Source of the DNA: JAZSQT01 sp045538075
GTDB taxonomy: Bacteria; Chrysiogenota; Deferribacteres; Deferribacterales; Mucispirillaceae
Direction: 5' to 3'
DNA length: 45,866 nucleotides
NCBI GenBank assembly: GCA_045538075.1
Contig: JAZSQT010000114.1
Location: forward strand, 1-45,866
The notes beneath the pieces were generated by a model, which saw only the letters and a list, made by a program, of their open reading frames with translations, was not told the origin of the DNA and ran no database searches. Positions 1-8,125 of the stretch are shown in pieces. Within the stretch, counting starts at the first letter, position 1, and the number at the start of each line of letters is the position of its first letter. A program made the position numbers and the translations under genes.

Positions 1-116
1 TTAACAGTCTTAAACTTATTACTTGTCTTATTCTTTATTGCCCTATATTCCTCTATGTATAACATCATACGATTCGCTAATGTGCGACTAATTAAATCTT
101 TATTACTTGTTGTCAT
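1..116 (-). CDS. Hypothetical protein, 5' end only (runs off the left edge)
   Basis: An open frame starts at an ATG at 116-114 on the minus strand and continues without a stop to the window edge. A GGAGGG ribosome binding site lies at 125-130 with good spacing. The 38 visible residues begin MTTSNKDLISRTLANRMM and are rich in Lys, Asn and Arg. I do not recognise a family in so short a piece. The start call rests on the ribosome binding site; the function is unknown. Confidence 0.55.
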   Translation of the reverse strand, partial: MTTSNKDLISRTLANRMMLYIEEYRAIKNKTSNKFKTV

Positions 117-193
117 CTTAGTTACCCTCCATGTTTTTTTACTATAATATGTAACTAATTATTTAACATCTACAGTAATGACTGCTTTTACGT

Positions 194-230
194 CATTGCG
201 AGAAAAACGTCAGTTTTTCGTGGCAATCCA
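194..230. repeat. REP-like palindromic unit
   Basis: The outer arms ATTGC (195-199) and GCAAT (223-227) enclose a perfect inner stem GAAAAAC (202-208) / GTTTTTC (213-219) with a four-base loop. The flanks GTCATTGCGAG and GGCAATCCAC resemble small dispersed palindromes found in many bacterial genomes. Copy number elsewhere cannot be seen from this window. Confidence 0.5.
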
Positions 231-340
231 CAATACAAAAAATTTCGTCATAAAATGTTTATATTATCCATAATCTTAAAACTTGAAACAATAAATATGT
301 TTAAAGTTTCCCAATAATATTGAAACGGTAACAAGATACA

Positions 341-538
341 TAAAGAATACAATTTTTGAACTCAGAAGTAATGACATATATTCATTAAATGTTTTTAGCG
401 AACACTGGGCTTGTCCCCGAACGAAGTGAGTTAGTTGACAGAAAACGTGGCGATTAATAAAACGCCACCCGTTTTTGTGAGCTAATTTAATGAATATATG
501 GAATGCTTCTACTTCTGGAGAAAAAATTGTGTTCTTTA
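341..538. repeat. Large imperfect inverted repeat (MITE-like or structured RNA)
   Basis: The arm at 341-390 matches the reverse complement of 485-538, with only a few mismatches and a four-base gap. The inner 15 bases (376-390 and 485-499) are a perfect inverted match, and the outer TAAAGAA-ACAATTTTT block is also shared. The 94-base centre contains a second stem-loop (442-475). No transposase is present. The layout fits a miniature non-autonomous element or a long hairpin transcript; the sequence alone does not decide. Confidence 0.55.
442..475. repeat. Stem-loop inside the large inverted repeat
   Basis: AAAACGTGGCG (442-452) pairs with CGCCA (463-467) and CGTTTT (470-475), leaving a two-base bulge and a ten-base loop. 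It is followed by only a short T run, so a terminator role on the plus strand is possible but weak. Confidence 0.4.
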
Positions 539-605
539 GGGAGAATAACATTTTAAATAACCATTACACAGAAAAGAGTTATTTAATATCAAAAAATTTT
601 TTACT

Positions 606-640
606 GGATTACTTCGTCGCTTTGCTCCTCGTAATGACAG
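606..640. repeat. REP-like unit, reverse orientation
   Basis: Reading on the minus strand this is TGTCATTACGAGGAGCAAAG followed by CGACGAAGTAATCC. The ATTAC/GTAAT ends are inverted, and the flanks match the GTCATT.CGAG...GCAATCC layout of the unit at 194-230. It probably belongs to the same dispersed family. Confidence 0.45.
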
Positions 641-656
641 ATTAAATGTTACTAGC

Positions 657-678
657 GAGAAAAACGCCAGTTTTTCGG
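657..678. repeat. Second copy of the GAAAAAC/GTTTTTC hairpin
   Basis: A perfect seven-base stem GAAAAAC (659-665) / GTTTTTC (670-676) closes a GCCA loop. It differs from the copy at 202-219 by one loop base, but the outer ATTGC/GCAAT arms are degraded here. Confidence 0.45.
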
Positions 679-727
679 TTCAATTTCTATCCTGAAATTG
701 TTACATTTTGGTATAAGATTTTGTAAA

Positions 728-1189
728 CTATTTTAATGATACTTCTACGTTAAAATCACCAACATTTGATGTAAACGATACTCCAACATACGGCACATAG
801 GATACTGTTTTAAAGAGTTTTGTTCCCTTGCCTAAAACAAATACTGGTGGAGTTAGTCTAAATGTAAGTCCTTGTTCTACTAATGCTGCTTTTGCACTAC
901 CAGAAATCATATTGATAACCTCACCTATTGCGTCCATAACGTGAGAATCAAGAAAATATTTATCTTCCATTAATAGCACAGAGGCCATTTTTTTTGCATC
1001 ATCTTCTGATAAGGCAATAATAAATGCTCCTTTATGTTCTCCACCAACTTCTATTACAGCTGATAAATGGTTGCCATTATTATCATCTTTTTTTACGTAA
1101 ACGCCTTCTTTAACTGCTTGTTCTCCCAATGCTTGAGAAATAACTGATACTACTGCATTAACGACACAATTTAAATATTCTGCTTTCAT
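728..1189 (-). CDS. CheX-like chemotaxis phosphatase domain protein
   Basis: A 153-residue protein with the look of the CheX branch of the CheC/CheX/FliY family, which dephosphorylates CheY-P in the cytoplasm. The start MKAEYLNCVVNAV is typical of CheX. The helix DAIGEVINMISG carries the E-x-x-N signature (E90, N93) that supplies the phosphatase residues. The length fits a stand-alone single-domain CheX. An AGAGGAAA ribosome binding site precedes the ATG. It sits 22 bases behind ilvA and is probably the last gene of the ank-ilvA-cheX unit. No other chemotaxis gene is in the window, so a role on another response regulator is possible. Confidence 0.8.
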   Translation of the reverse strand: MKAEYLNCVVNAVVSVISQALGEQAVKEGVYVKKDDNNGNHLSAVIEVGGEHKGAFIIALSEDDAKKMASVLLMEDKYFLDSHVMDAIGEVINMISGSAKAALVEQGLTFRLTPPVFVLGKGTKLFKTVSYVPYVGVSFTSNVGDFNVEVSLK

Positions 1190-1211
1190 AATCTATAATT
1201 TCCTCTAAGTT

Positions 1212-2408
1212 TTAACTTAATGTAACATCATATCCAGCACTTTTCAATGCTATAACTAATTCTTCAATATGGTCTATACTTTTCGTTTCTATTTCTAAAG
1301 CTACCCTTGTAAACCCTATTGGCAACCCTGCACCAAATCTATCGTGGCGAATGTTTAATATATTACCTTCTAAAGAGGCTACTAATTGAGTGATTTTTGA
1401 TAAAGAGCCAGGTATATCTCGTAAAGTAACCATAACTTCTAAAAATCTACCAGAAGTTGCCATACCTTTGCTAATTATTCTTGAAATCATATTTGTATCA
1501 ATATTGCCACCAGATATTATAATAACATTTTTTTTGCCTTTATAGTCAATTTTTCGTGAAAGTAATGCTGCAAGAGGTGCTGCACCAGCTCCTTCAACAA
1601 CTATTTTTGATTTTTCAAGATAGTCAAGAATTGCTGCTGCAATTTGATTTTCAGAAACAGTAACAATTTGATTAACATTCTCTAAGCAAATATCGAAAGT
1701 TTTTTTTGAGATATTTTTTACAGAAATTCCTTCTGCAATAAAAGATTCACCTGTAGCACGAACAATACGTTTGTTTCTAATAGATGCTGCCATACTTGAA
1801 ACGGCTTCTGATTGAACGCCTATAACTTTTATGTTTGGGTTTACTGCTTTAACGTAGCTTGATACACCAGCTGCTAAGCCACCACCACCGATAGGTAGTA
1901 TAATATTGTCTATATCTTTAAGAGAGTTTAATATCTCAAGGCCAATCGTTCCTTGACCAGCAATAACGTCATCATCATCAAAAGGGTGTATGAAAAATAA
2001 TGATTTATCTTTAGAAATTTGAGAAGCAATAACTTGAGCCTCATCGTAGCTATTGCCTTGAAGTATCACTTCTGCACCGTATTTTTTTGTGTTATTGATT
2101 TTTACTAACGGAGTATGGATTGGCATAACGATAACAGATTTGATACCTAAAAGATTTGCTCCGTATGCAACTCCTTGAGCGTGGTTTCCTGCAGAAGCAG
2201 TAATTACACCATTAACGCATTTATCTTTGTTTTGTAATATACAATTTAAAGCTCCACGTATTTTAAATGCACCAGTTTTTTGTAAATTTTCTGCTTTAAA
2301 ATAAATATCAGCTTTTAGAATCTCGGAAAAATAATCAGAATAGAATAAGCCTATATCTTTTATATACGGAGAGATAACTTCTTTTGCTTTAATAATGGCT
2401 TCTTTCAT
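1212..2408 (-). CDS. ilvA: Threonine ammonia-lyase (threonine dehydratase) with C-terminal ACT domain
   Basis: A PLP enzyme converting threonine to 2-oxobutanoate, normally the first step towards isoleucine. The fold II catalytic lysine lies in KTGAFKIRG (K49), the SAGNHAQG loop follows at about 72-79, and the phosphate-binding GGGGLAAG glycine loop is present. Residues from about 323 to the end form a single ACT domain (VTLRDIPGSL...), as in the ~400-residue family with one regulatory domain rather than the longer E. coli IlvA. Whether it is biosynthetic or catabolic (TdcB-like) cannot be settled, as no other isoleucine gene is nearby. It lies eight bases after the ankyrin gene. Confidence 0.88.
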   Translation of the reverse strand: MKEAIIKAKEVISPYIKDIGLFYSDYFSEILKADIYFKAENLQKTGAFKIRGALNCILQNKDKCVNGVITASAGNHAQGVAYGANLLGIKSVIVMPIHTPLVKINNTKKYGAEVILQGNSYDEAQVIASQISKDKSLFFIHPFDDDDVIAGQGTIGLEILNSLKDIDNIILPIGGGGLAAGVSSYVKAVNPNIKVIGVQSEAVSSMAASIRNKRIVRATGESFIAEGISVKNISKKTFDICLENVNQIVTVSENQIAAAILDYLEKSKIVVEGAGAAPLAALLSRKIDYKGKKNVIIISGGNIDTNMISRIISKGMATSGRFLEVMVTLRDIPGSLSKITQLVASLEGNILNIRHDRFGAGLPIGFTRVALEIETKSIDHIEELVIALKSAGYDVTLS

Positions 2409-2416
2409 AAAATTCC

Positions 2417-3277
2417 TTACTTAACTTCTATATATTGTCTTAATAGGGTAACAATATTATCGTGTCCAAATTTTTCTGCATGTTTTAAAGCATCGTTGCC
2501 TAATGGGTCTTTTTTTTCTGCATCAGCTTTAGCTTCAAGTAGTGCTTTTGCTGAACCGTAATTGCCATATTCTGCTGCAATCATTAATGCAGTCATACCG
2601 TCGTTATTTATTAAATCTAAATTGGCACCATTGTTTATTAATAATTTTACTACTTCTGTATTGCCATTTTTTGCTGCTATCATTAAAGGTGTATTACCTT
2701 TATGGTTTTGGATAGAAATATCTGCTCCTTTCATCGTAAGAAGTTTGACTATATCTTCATTGCCAATTTCTGAAGCAAGGCTAACGGCACTTTCGCCATC
2801 TTTTGCAGATATAGAAACATCTGCACCTTTATTAATTAACAAATCTGCAACTTCTGTATTGCCATATTTAGAAGCATACATTAAGGAAGTATAATCCCAT
2901 CTATCTTTTGCATCAATATTTGCTCCAGCATCAATAAGAAGTTGTATAATCTCTGTGTTATCCCTTGAAGCTGCTATCATTAAAGGAGTTTTTCCTGTAA
3001 CATCAAAAATGTTAACATCTGTAGAAGAATTTAGCATTGTTTGTAGTTCGCTTTTTACACCTTTTTTGATAGTCTCAAATAGAGGGTGATTACTTGGCAC
3101 AGCTTCATAATCAAATATAGTAAGAGGCAATGCTTGTTCTGGTGGGTAAATATATTTTTTAAGTAAATCTGGAATTAAATCGCCAGCCTTATCTTTTATT
3201 AACTTAAAATCTGTAATATATAAGTAAATACCAAAACCTAAAATTAAGAGCAATAGTAATGCTAAAATTTTTTTCAT
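2417..3277 (-). CDS. Membrane-anchored or secreted ankyrin-repeat protein
   Basis: The protein begins MKKILALLLLLILGFGIYL, a short basic start and a hydrophobic helix that acts as a signal anchor or uncleaved signal peptide. A ~70-residue linker follows, then about six ankyrin repeats to the C-terminus (repeated G-x-TPLMIAA...GNTE-VV-LLI--GA blocks). Ankyrin arrays bind other proteins; the partner is unknown. The frame extends upstream to an ATG at 3352, but a promoter-like pair at 3343-3372 overlaps that start and it has no ribosome binding site, so I use 3277. A GGAG lies 13 bases upstream, further than usual. First gene of the unit with ilvA and cheX. Location beyond the inner membrane is inferred. 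Confidence 0.75.
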   Translation of the reverse strand: MKKILALLLLLILGFGIYLYITDFKLIKDKAGDLIPDLLKKYIYPPEQALPLTIFDYEAVPSNHPLFETIKKGVKSELQTMLNSSTDVNIFDVTGKTPLMIAASRDNTEIIQLLIDAGANIDAKDRWDYTSLMYASKYGNTEVADLLINKGADVSISAKDGESAVSLASEIGNEDIVKLLTMKGADISIQNHKGNTPLMIAAKNGNTEVVKLLINNGANLDLINNDGMTALMIAAEYGNYGSAKALLEAKADAEKKDPLGNDALKHAEKFGHDNIVTLLRQYIEVK

Positions 3278-3342
3278 AATATAGGCTATACTCCGTATAA
3301 GAAAAAGGTATATAACTGCTAAAAAATCTATTTTAACTATGT

Positions 3343-3372
3343 ATTTTAACACATTATTATGTAAATATTCAA
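3343..3372 (-). promoter_or_regulatory. Probable sigma70 promoter for ank-ilvA-cheX
   Basis: On the minus strand, TTGAAT (3372-3367) and TAAAAT (3348-3343) are separated by 18 bases. The predicted start is near 3336, about 60 bases before the chosen ATG at 3277. Predicted by eye only. Confidence 0.4.
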
Positions 3373-3450
3373 TATCTTGATGTTATTTATTTAAAATAAT
3401 TTATAATAATCTAAAAGTAAGTATATATATTAAAACGACAGATTTTGAGT

Positions 3451-5253
3451 TTATTTTGTTATAAAATTTACAATTTTTTCACATAATTCAATGGGTAGCT
3501 TAGCTTTTTCTCTTATTTCTATGGCTTCAATATCTTTTCTATTGTGAATATCAGGTATTGCAGTAAGCAAATCTTTTAGCCGTTTTTTCCCAAGCCCATC
3601 AATTGAAAGAAGAGGCGAAGTTTTTAATCCTTTTAACGCTAAATTTCTTGAATAAGTAATAGCAAACCTATGGGCTTCATCTCTTAACCTTTGGATAAAG
3701 TGTAGTAATGGGTCGTTTTTCTTTAAAATTACAGGATTTTTTCTATTAGGTAGGTGTATTTCTTCTATTGTAGTATCTCTATCATTTTTTAAGTGGCGAA
3801 TAGAACGGCTTTTACTAATTGATATAAATGCACCATTAAAGCCAACTTCTTTAGATATTTTTAAGACAGAGTTAAGTTGACCTATGCCACCGTCAATAAT
3901 ATATAAATCTGCTTCAAGTTCACTGTTTTCTTTTATATTTTCTGCTTTTCTCGTAAAAAGTTCCATCATTGACTGAAAATCATTATTGTCTGCACTTTTT
4001 ATCTTATATTTTCTGTAATTATTTTTAGAAAATTCGCCATTTATATTTGCAATAGATACGCCTACAGTATAACTGCCTGCTAAGTGAGAAATATCTACAC
4101 ACTCAATATGTCTTGCTTCTTCAATGCCAACAAGTTCTGCCAACCTAAGGGATACATCTTTTCTTTCGCCAACTTTTTTAAGATACTGTTCTGTTTCAAG
4201 TTCTGCATTCTTTTTAGCAAGTTCTGCAAAACCAGAAAGACCACGTTTTTTTATATTAATTTGTCTATTTGCCATACGGCTTAAAACTTCTGATAAATTT
4301 TCGTCATATTTATCTCCAATTAAAGCAATAAGTTCTGGAAATTGACGAACGTTTGTATAAAATTGCATAACAAACCTTTCAAGAAGGTCATCTTCTTCTT
4401 TGTCAAAAAAATGAGTTGATACGCCTATTAATTTGCCATTTCTAATAAAAAGTTGTGTTACACCGTTTACTAAAGATATTTCGTGTTTATAAAATACGTC
4501 TATACTTCTTGTATCAGTAATATTTGATACAGATTGTTTAGAAAAAAGTTTGTCTAAAGATTTTATTCTATCTCGCATTATAGCAGCACTTTCATAATCT
4601 AAATTATTTGAATAAGTCATCATTTGGTTTTTGAATTTTTCTTTAACTTCGTCTATATCGCCTTTAAAAAAGCCTTTTATTGATTCTGCAATTTTTAAAT
4701 AATCTTGATGACTTATTAAATTTTCACAAGGAGCAAGGCATTTTTTTATTTGGTATTTTAAACAAATTTTTCCTTCTTTAAATCTGTAATCAGTGCAAGT
4801 GCGTAAGGGAAAAGAATCTTGTAACAGTTCTATAATTTGACGTAAATCACCGACATTGACGAAAGGTCCAAAGTATGAGGCTTTGTCATCTTGAGTTTGG
4901 CGAGTATATATTAGACGTGGATATTCTTCATTAGTTAGTTTTACGTATGGATATGTTTTTGAATCTTTAAGTAAGACGTTATACTTTGGCATTTCAGTTT
5001 TTATTAAATTTGCTTCCAATAAAAAGGCTTCAACTTCATTTTCTGTAACGATAGTTTTTACTTTTCTTGCGTGGGTAAGCATTTTTTCTGTTTTGATAGA
5101 TTTTACACTACTATTAAAATATGATGATAAACGTTTGCGTAGTGATTTTGCTTTGCCAACGTATATTACACGTTCTCTACCATCAATAAACATATAAACG
5201 CCACTTTTAAGAGAAATATCAGAAAGGTTAATATCTATATTGATTTTTGCCAA
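3451..5253 (-). CDS. uvrC: Excinuclease ABC subunit C (UvrC)
   Basis: The nuclease subunit of nucleotide excision repair, making both incisions around a lesion marked by UvrA-UvrB. It opens with a GIY-YIG domain (SGVYMFIDG...VIYVGKAKSLRKRL), carries the conserved CLKYQIKKCLAPC cysteine stretch, a UVR motif (YESAAIMRDRIKSL), an RNase H-like nuclease domain (HIECVDISHLAG...DGG) and C-terminal helix-hairpin-helix (SIDGLGKKRLKDLL). About 600 residues is normal. I start at the TTG at 5253 because GGAG sits six bases before it; an in-frame TTG at 5265 would place that GGAG inside the gene. Last gene of the minus-strand unit after the two GT9 genes. Its partner uvrB is in the window at 36951. Confidence 0.96.
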   Translation of the reverse strand: MAKINIDINLSDISLKSGVYMFIDGRERVIYVGKAKSLRKRLSSYFNSSVKSIKTEKMLTHARKVKTIVTENEVEAFLLEANLIKTEMPKYNVLLKDSKTYPYVKLTNEEYPRLIYTRQTQDDKASYFGPFVNVGDLRQIIELLQDSFPLRTCTDYRFKEGKICLKYQIKKCLAPCENLISHQDYLKIAESIKGFFKGDIDEVKEKFKNQMMTYSNNLDYESAAIMRDRIKSLDKLFSKQSVSNITDTRSIDVFYKHEISLVNGVTQLFIRNGKLIGVSTHFFDKEEDDLLERFVMQFYTNVRQFPELIALIGDKYDENLSEVLSRMANRQINIKKRGLSGFAELAKKNAELETEQYLKKVGERKDVSLRLAELVGIEEARHIECVDISHLAGSYTVGVSIANINGEFSKNNYRKYKIKSADNNDFQSMMELFTRKAENIKENSELEADLYIIDGGIGQLNSVLKISKEVGFNGAFISISKSRSIRHLKNDRDTTIEEIHLPNRKNPVILKKNDPLLHFIQRLRDEAHRFAITYSRNLALKGLKTSPLLSIDGLGKKRLKDLLTAIPDIHNRKDIEAIEIREKAKLPIELCEKIVNFITK

Positions 5254-5300
5254 GAAAAACTCCAAATAATATTGCCGTTATATTAGTATAATGTAACGAC

Positions 5301-6257
5301 TTAAATAATAGCATTAATTATTTTTGTTCGCACTTCTTCAATGGTAGCACTCATCATACATTTAAAATCTTTTTTAGGGCATTTATCGCTACCGTGTATA
5401 TGACAAGGTCTGCATTTAAGGTTATTATCCTCAATAACGGTGCAATTGCTAAATTTTGGATAAAAACCAAATTCTTTAGTAGTAGGTCCAAATATAGCGA
5501 TAGTAGGCAATCCTAAGGCTATTGCAATGTGCATAGGTCCAGAATCTGTTGAAACAACTACATCACTATCTGCAATATTTCTAATTAACATATTTAATGG
5601 TGTATAACCTGTTAAATCTTCTACTTCTTTAGGCAATTTAGTTTTTCCAGCACCAACTACCTTAACATTTAATCCATTATCTAATAAGATTTGACATAAT
5701 TCGTATATAAAAGGCCATTCTTTCGTTTTTTTACTGGCAAAAGGGTGTATCGTAACAGTTTTTTTCTCGCCAGTTTTACGGTTTTTATATGGATTAACTA
5801 AATATGGTCTAAGTTTTTCTAATTCTGGTTTTTCTATATTTAAGCCTTTATTTAATGGAAGAAAATACTTTTCTGTAACGTGATTTTTTAAAAACCTTTT
5901 TCCAAGTCTAAGAGATACGTATAATCTCCTTGCTAAAGAATTTTTTTTGTAAGTATAAGATTTATAAGGCAAAATCATTTTTACAAATCTGCTTCTTATA
6001 TTACTGTGAAAATCGTAAATACTGTCGTATTGTGGCATAGTATTTAATACATTAAGCAACGATTCAAGGTTTGCCCCTTTATCTATACAGTATAAATTTC
6101 TAATATATGGAAAGTCTGTAAAAACTCCAGCAAAATCACTTCTCGTTAAAATATCAATATTAACATCGCTTCTATTTTCTTTTAAATATTTTATTACACC
6201 AGTAGTTAAAACAACATCACCTAAAGAGCTAAATCTAATAATTAAAATATTTTGCAT
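5301..6257 (-). CDS. Glycosyltransferase family 9 (heptosyltransferase-like)
   Basis: A GT9 enzyme of the kind that adds ADP-heptose to the lipopolysaccharide inner core on the cytoplasmic face of the inner membrane. The N-terminus (NILIIRFSSLGDVVLTT) is the acceptor-side Rossmann start. The sugar-nucleotide side shows HPFASKKTKEWP and the family signature STDSGPMHIAIALGLPTIAIFGPT. A cysteine-rich tail (CRPCHIHGSDKCP...CM) is shared with its neighbour and many WaaF-type proteins. The ATG lies two bases after the preceding gene's stop. Whether it is WaaC-, WaaF- or WaaQ-like cannot be told by eye. Confidence 0.85.
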   Translation of the reverse strand: MQNILIIRFSSLGDVVLTTGVIKYLKENRSDVNIDILTRSDFAGVFTDFPYIRNLYCIDKGANLESLLNVLNTMPQYDSIYDFHSNIRSRFVKMILPYKSYTYKKNSLARRLYVSLRLGKRFLKNHVTEKYFLPLNKGLNIEKPELEKLRPYLVNPYKNRKTGEKKTVTIHPFASKKTKEWPFIYELCQILLDNGLNVKVVGAGKTKLPKEVEDLTGYTPLNMLIRNIADSDVVVSTDSGPMHIAIALGLPTIAIFGPTTKEFGFYPKFSNCTVIEDNNLKCRPCHIHGSDKCPKKDFKCMMSATIEEVRTKIINAII

Positions 6258-6259
6258 TA

Positions 6260-7315
6260 CTATAATCCTAAAATCTTTTCACATGCCTCAACAATTTTTG
6301 TTGGATTTATATTATTCATACAATTAAAATGACCTTTTGGGCAGATATTTCCTCCATGCATTCCACATGGACGACATTTTACAGTTAAATCTTCAACTAC
6401 TATACTTTTATTATCGTAAGGAAAAAAACCTAATTCTTTAACAGTAGCACCAAAAATAGCGACACAAGGCACATTGGCAGATATTGCAATATGCAGTGGT
6501 CCAGAATCGTTAGTTATAAAAAGTGATAAAGGTTGAAGAAAACTTGCTAATTCTTTTAAAGAAGTCTTATAAGTAAAATCGTAATAATTGCCTTTGAAAA
6601 ATTTATTAAATTCTTCTATAGATTTTCTATCGCTTTCTGCACCGTATAATGCAATATGATAGCCTTTATTTATCAGTATATGGGCTACTTCTGCAAATTT
6701 TATTGCAGGGTAACGTTTCGTTGCCCAAACGCTACCTACATTAATTCCTATAACTTTTTTATTTGATGAAACAGATTGAAAAAAATCTTTAACATTTGAT
6801 GATAATTTATCATCAATAAAACAAGTTAAGTTGCCACCTATTTTTTTTGCCTTTTCTAAAGAAAAATTTTCTACTAATAAAGATAATATCATTAAATTTC
6901 TATCAACTTCTTGTTTATCCATATCTCTCTTAATTCTATTATTAAAGGTTATAGATAATACAGCTTGAGAAAAGCCAACAATATATCCGTGTTTTGAGAA
7001 TAAAAATAAAGCAGTTGAGCGAATAGATTTATGTAAATTAATTACTAAATCAAATTTATTTTGAGAAATAATTTTAGAAAAATTAATTACGCCTTTTATT
7101 CCCTTATCTTTACCTCTTTTATCGTAAATAAGAACATTATCTACAATATCAATATTTTGAAAAAGGTTAGCACTTTCTGGACGAACACAAAAAGTAATTT
7201 TTGCTTCTTTAAAAATATTTTTAACTGCCCTAATTAGTGGTGTAGTTAAAACAGAATCACCAATAAAAGACGGATTAAATATAAGTATATTTTTATAATT
7301 ATTTTTAGGTGTCAT
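6260..7315 (-). CDS. Glycosyltransferase family 9, probable ADP-heptose:LPS heptosyltransferase
   Basis: A second GT9 enzyme, 351 residues, resembling heptosyltransferase II (WaaF). It has the KNILIFNPSFIGDSVLTTPL start, the NVGSVWATKRYP segment after the interdomain linker, and TNDSGPLHIAISANVPCVAIFGAT. The tail CRPCGMHGGNICP...NCM parallels the one in the next gene, so the two are probably paralogues acting in successive core steps. Its start abuts the stop of the upstream pseudouridine synthase (TAA directly followed by ATG). It supports a lipopolysaccharide core containing heptose. Confidence 0.86.
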   Translation of the reverse strand: MTPKNNYKNILIFNPSFIGDSVLTTPLIRAVKNIFKEAKITFCVRPESANLFQNIDIVDNVLIYDKRGKDKGIKGVINFSKIISQNKFDLVINLHKSIRSTALFLFSKHGYIVGFSQAVLSITFNNRIKRDMDKQEVDRNLMILSLLVENFSLEKAKKIGGNLTCFIDDKLSSNVKDFFQSVSSNKKVIGINVGSVWATKRYPAIKFAEVAHILINKGYHIALYGAESDRKSIEEFNKFFKGNYYDFTYKTSLKELASFLQPLSLFITNDSGPLHIAISANVPCVAIFGATVKELGFFPYDNKSIVVEDLTVKCRPCGMHGGNICPKGHFNCMNNINPTKIVEACEKILGL

Positions 7316-7984
7316 TTATATTTGATACACATTTTTTAAGGATAATTCAAGGGTTTCTAATATCCCTTGCATAAATAATGAAATTTCTGCTGTTAATACT
7401 ATTTTTTTGTTAGTAACTGGGTGAAAAAATATTGTTTTATAGGCAAAAAGAGATAGTCTTTTGTCGTTACAAGGGCTATTGTATAAAAAATCTTGATATA
7501 AAGGTGATTTTAAGGCTTTAAGATGAACTCTAATTTGATGAGTTCTACCAGTATATAATTTTGCATCAATAAGAGAAAAATTATTTTTATTATCAATAAC
7601 ATTAAATGATGTTATAGCTTTTTTGCCACTTTTAAAATTGATTTTATATTTACCGTGATTGCCTTTAGCTATTGGCAACATTAAAGATTGATGAAAAAAA
7701 GTGCCTTTAGTAATAGCTAAATATTTTTTTGTAACGATATTATTTTGGAATTGTAGTGATAAATTTTTGTGGGCTTTTTCGTTTCTTGCAAATAGTATTA
7801 TGCCACCAGTTCCCATATCAAGCCGATGAATAATATATAATTTGCCGTATATTTCTTGCAATAGTTTGTGTAGTATAACTTTTTCGTTGCCGTATCTATC
7901 TGGTATAACACATACTCCATGCTCCTTTGATACAGCTACAATATCATCATCTACAAAAATTACTTTAAAAAAATTATTATTCAT
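7316..7984 (-). CDS. RluA-family RNA pseudouridine synthase
   Basis: Isomerises uridine to pseudouridine in rRNA or tRNA. The family signature IIHRLDMGTGGIILFARN is present with catalytic Asp56, followed by KKYLAI and the TGRTHQIRVH block that contacts the substrate. At 222 residues it is short and lacks the N-terminal S4 domain of RluC/RluD, as in RluA or TruC-type enzymes. The target nucleotide cannot be assigned. First gene of the unit leading into the two GT9 genes and uvrC. Divergent from the sulfatase gene at 8126. Confidence 0.85.
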   Translation of the reverse strand: MNNNFFKVIFVDDDIVAVSKEHGVCVIPDRYGNEKVILHKLLQEIYGKLYIIHRLDMGTGGIILFARNEKAHKNLSLQFQNNIVTKKYLAITKGTFFHQSLMLPIAKGNHGKYKINFKSGKKAITSFNVIDNKNNFSLIDAKLYTGRTHQIRVHLKALKSPLYQDFLYNSPCNDKRLSLFAYKTIFFHPVTNKKIVLTAEISLFMQGILETLELSLKNVYQI

Positions 7985-8125
7985 AAAATAATTATATACG
8001 ATTTTTAATATGATAAAAAGTTATTTATCAACCTTGAATGCCTATCTTTTGTTAGATTTCTTGCATTGCTTCGTAAATTATGATAAAAGGAAAATTCTGA
8101 TTAAGTGAACGGGATTATATTTTTT

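Larger units (their letters stand above)
117..727. other. Gene-free, repeat-rich intergenic stretch
   Basis: About 600 bases with no convincing gene. It holds two GAAAAAC-GYCA-GTTTTTC hairpins, a REP-like GTCATT...GCAATCC unit, a reverse-oriented GGATTACTTCG...CGTAATGACA unit, a large imperfect inverted repeat (341-538) and a GC-richer stem-loop (442-475). A 91-codon open frame lies inside the inverted repeat but has no ribosome binding site and looks incidental. This is the only repeat-dense region of the window. Confidence 0.6.

Noticed and set aside
276..551. 91-codon open frame on the minus strand
   Set aside because: No ribosome binding site, and nearly all of it lies in the arms of the large inverted repeat, so its openness follows from AT-rich palindromic sequence.
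3278..3352. Upstream start for the ankyrin protein
   Set aside because: No ribosome binding site, overlaps a promoter-like pair, and the signal-anchor begins at the ATG at 3277.
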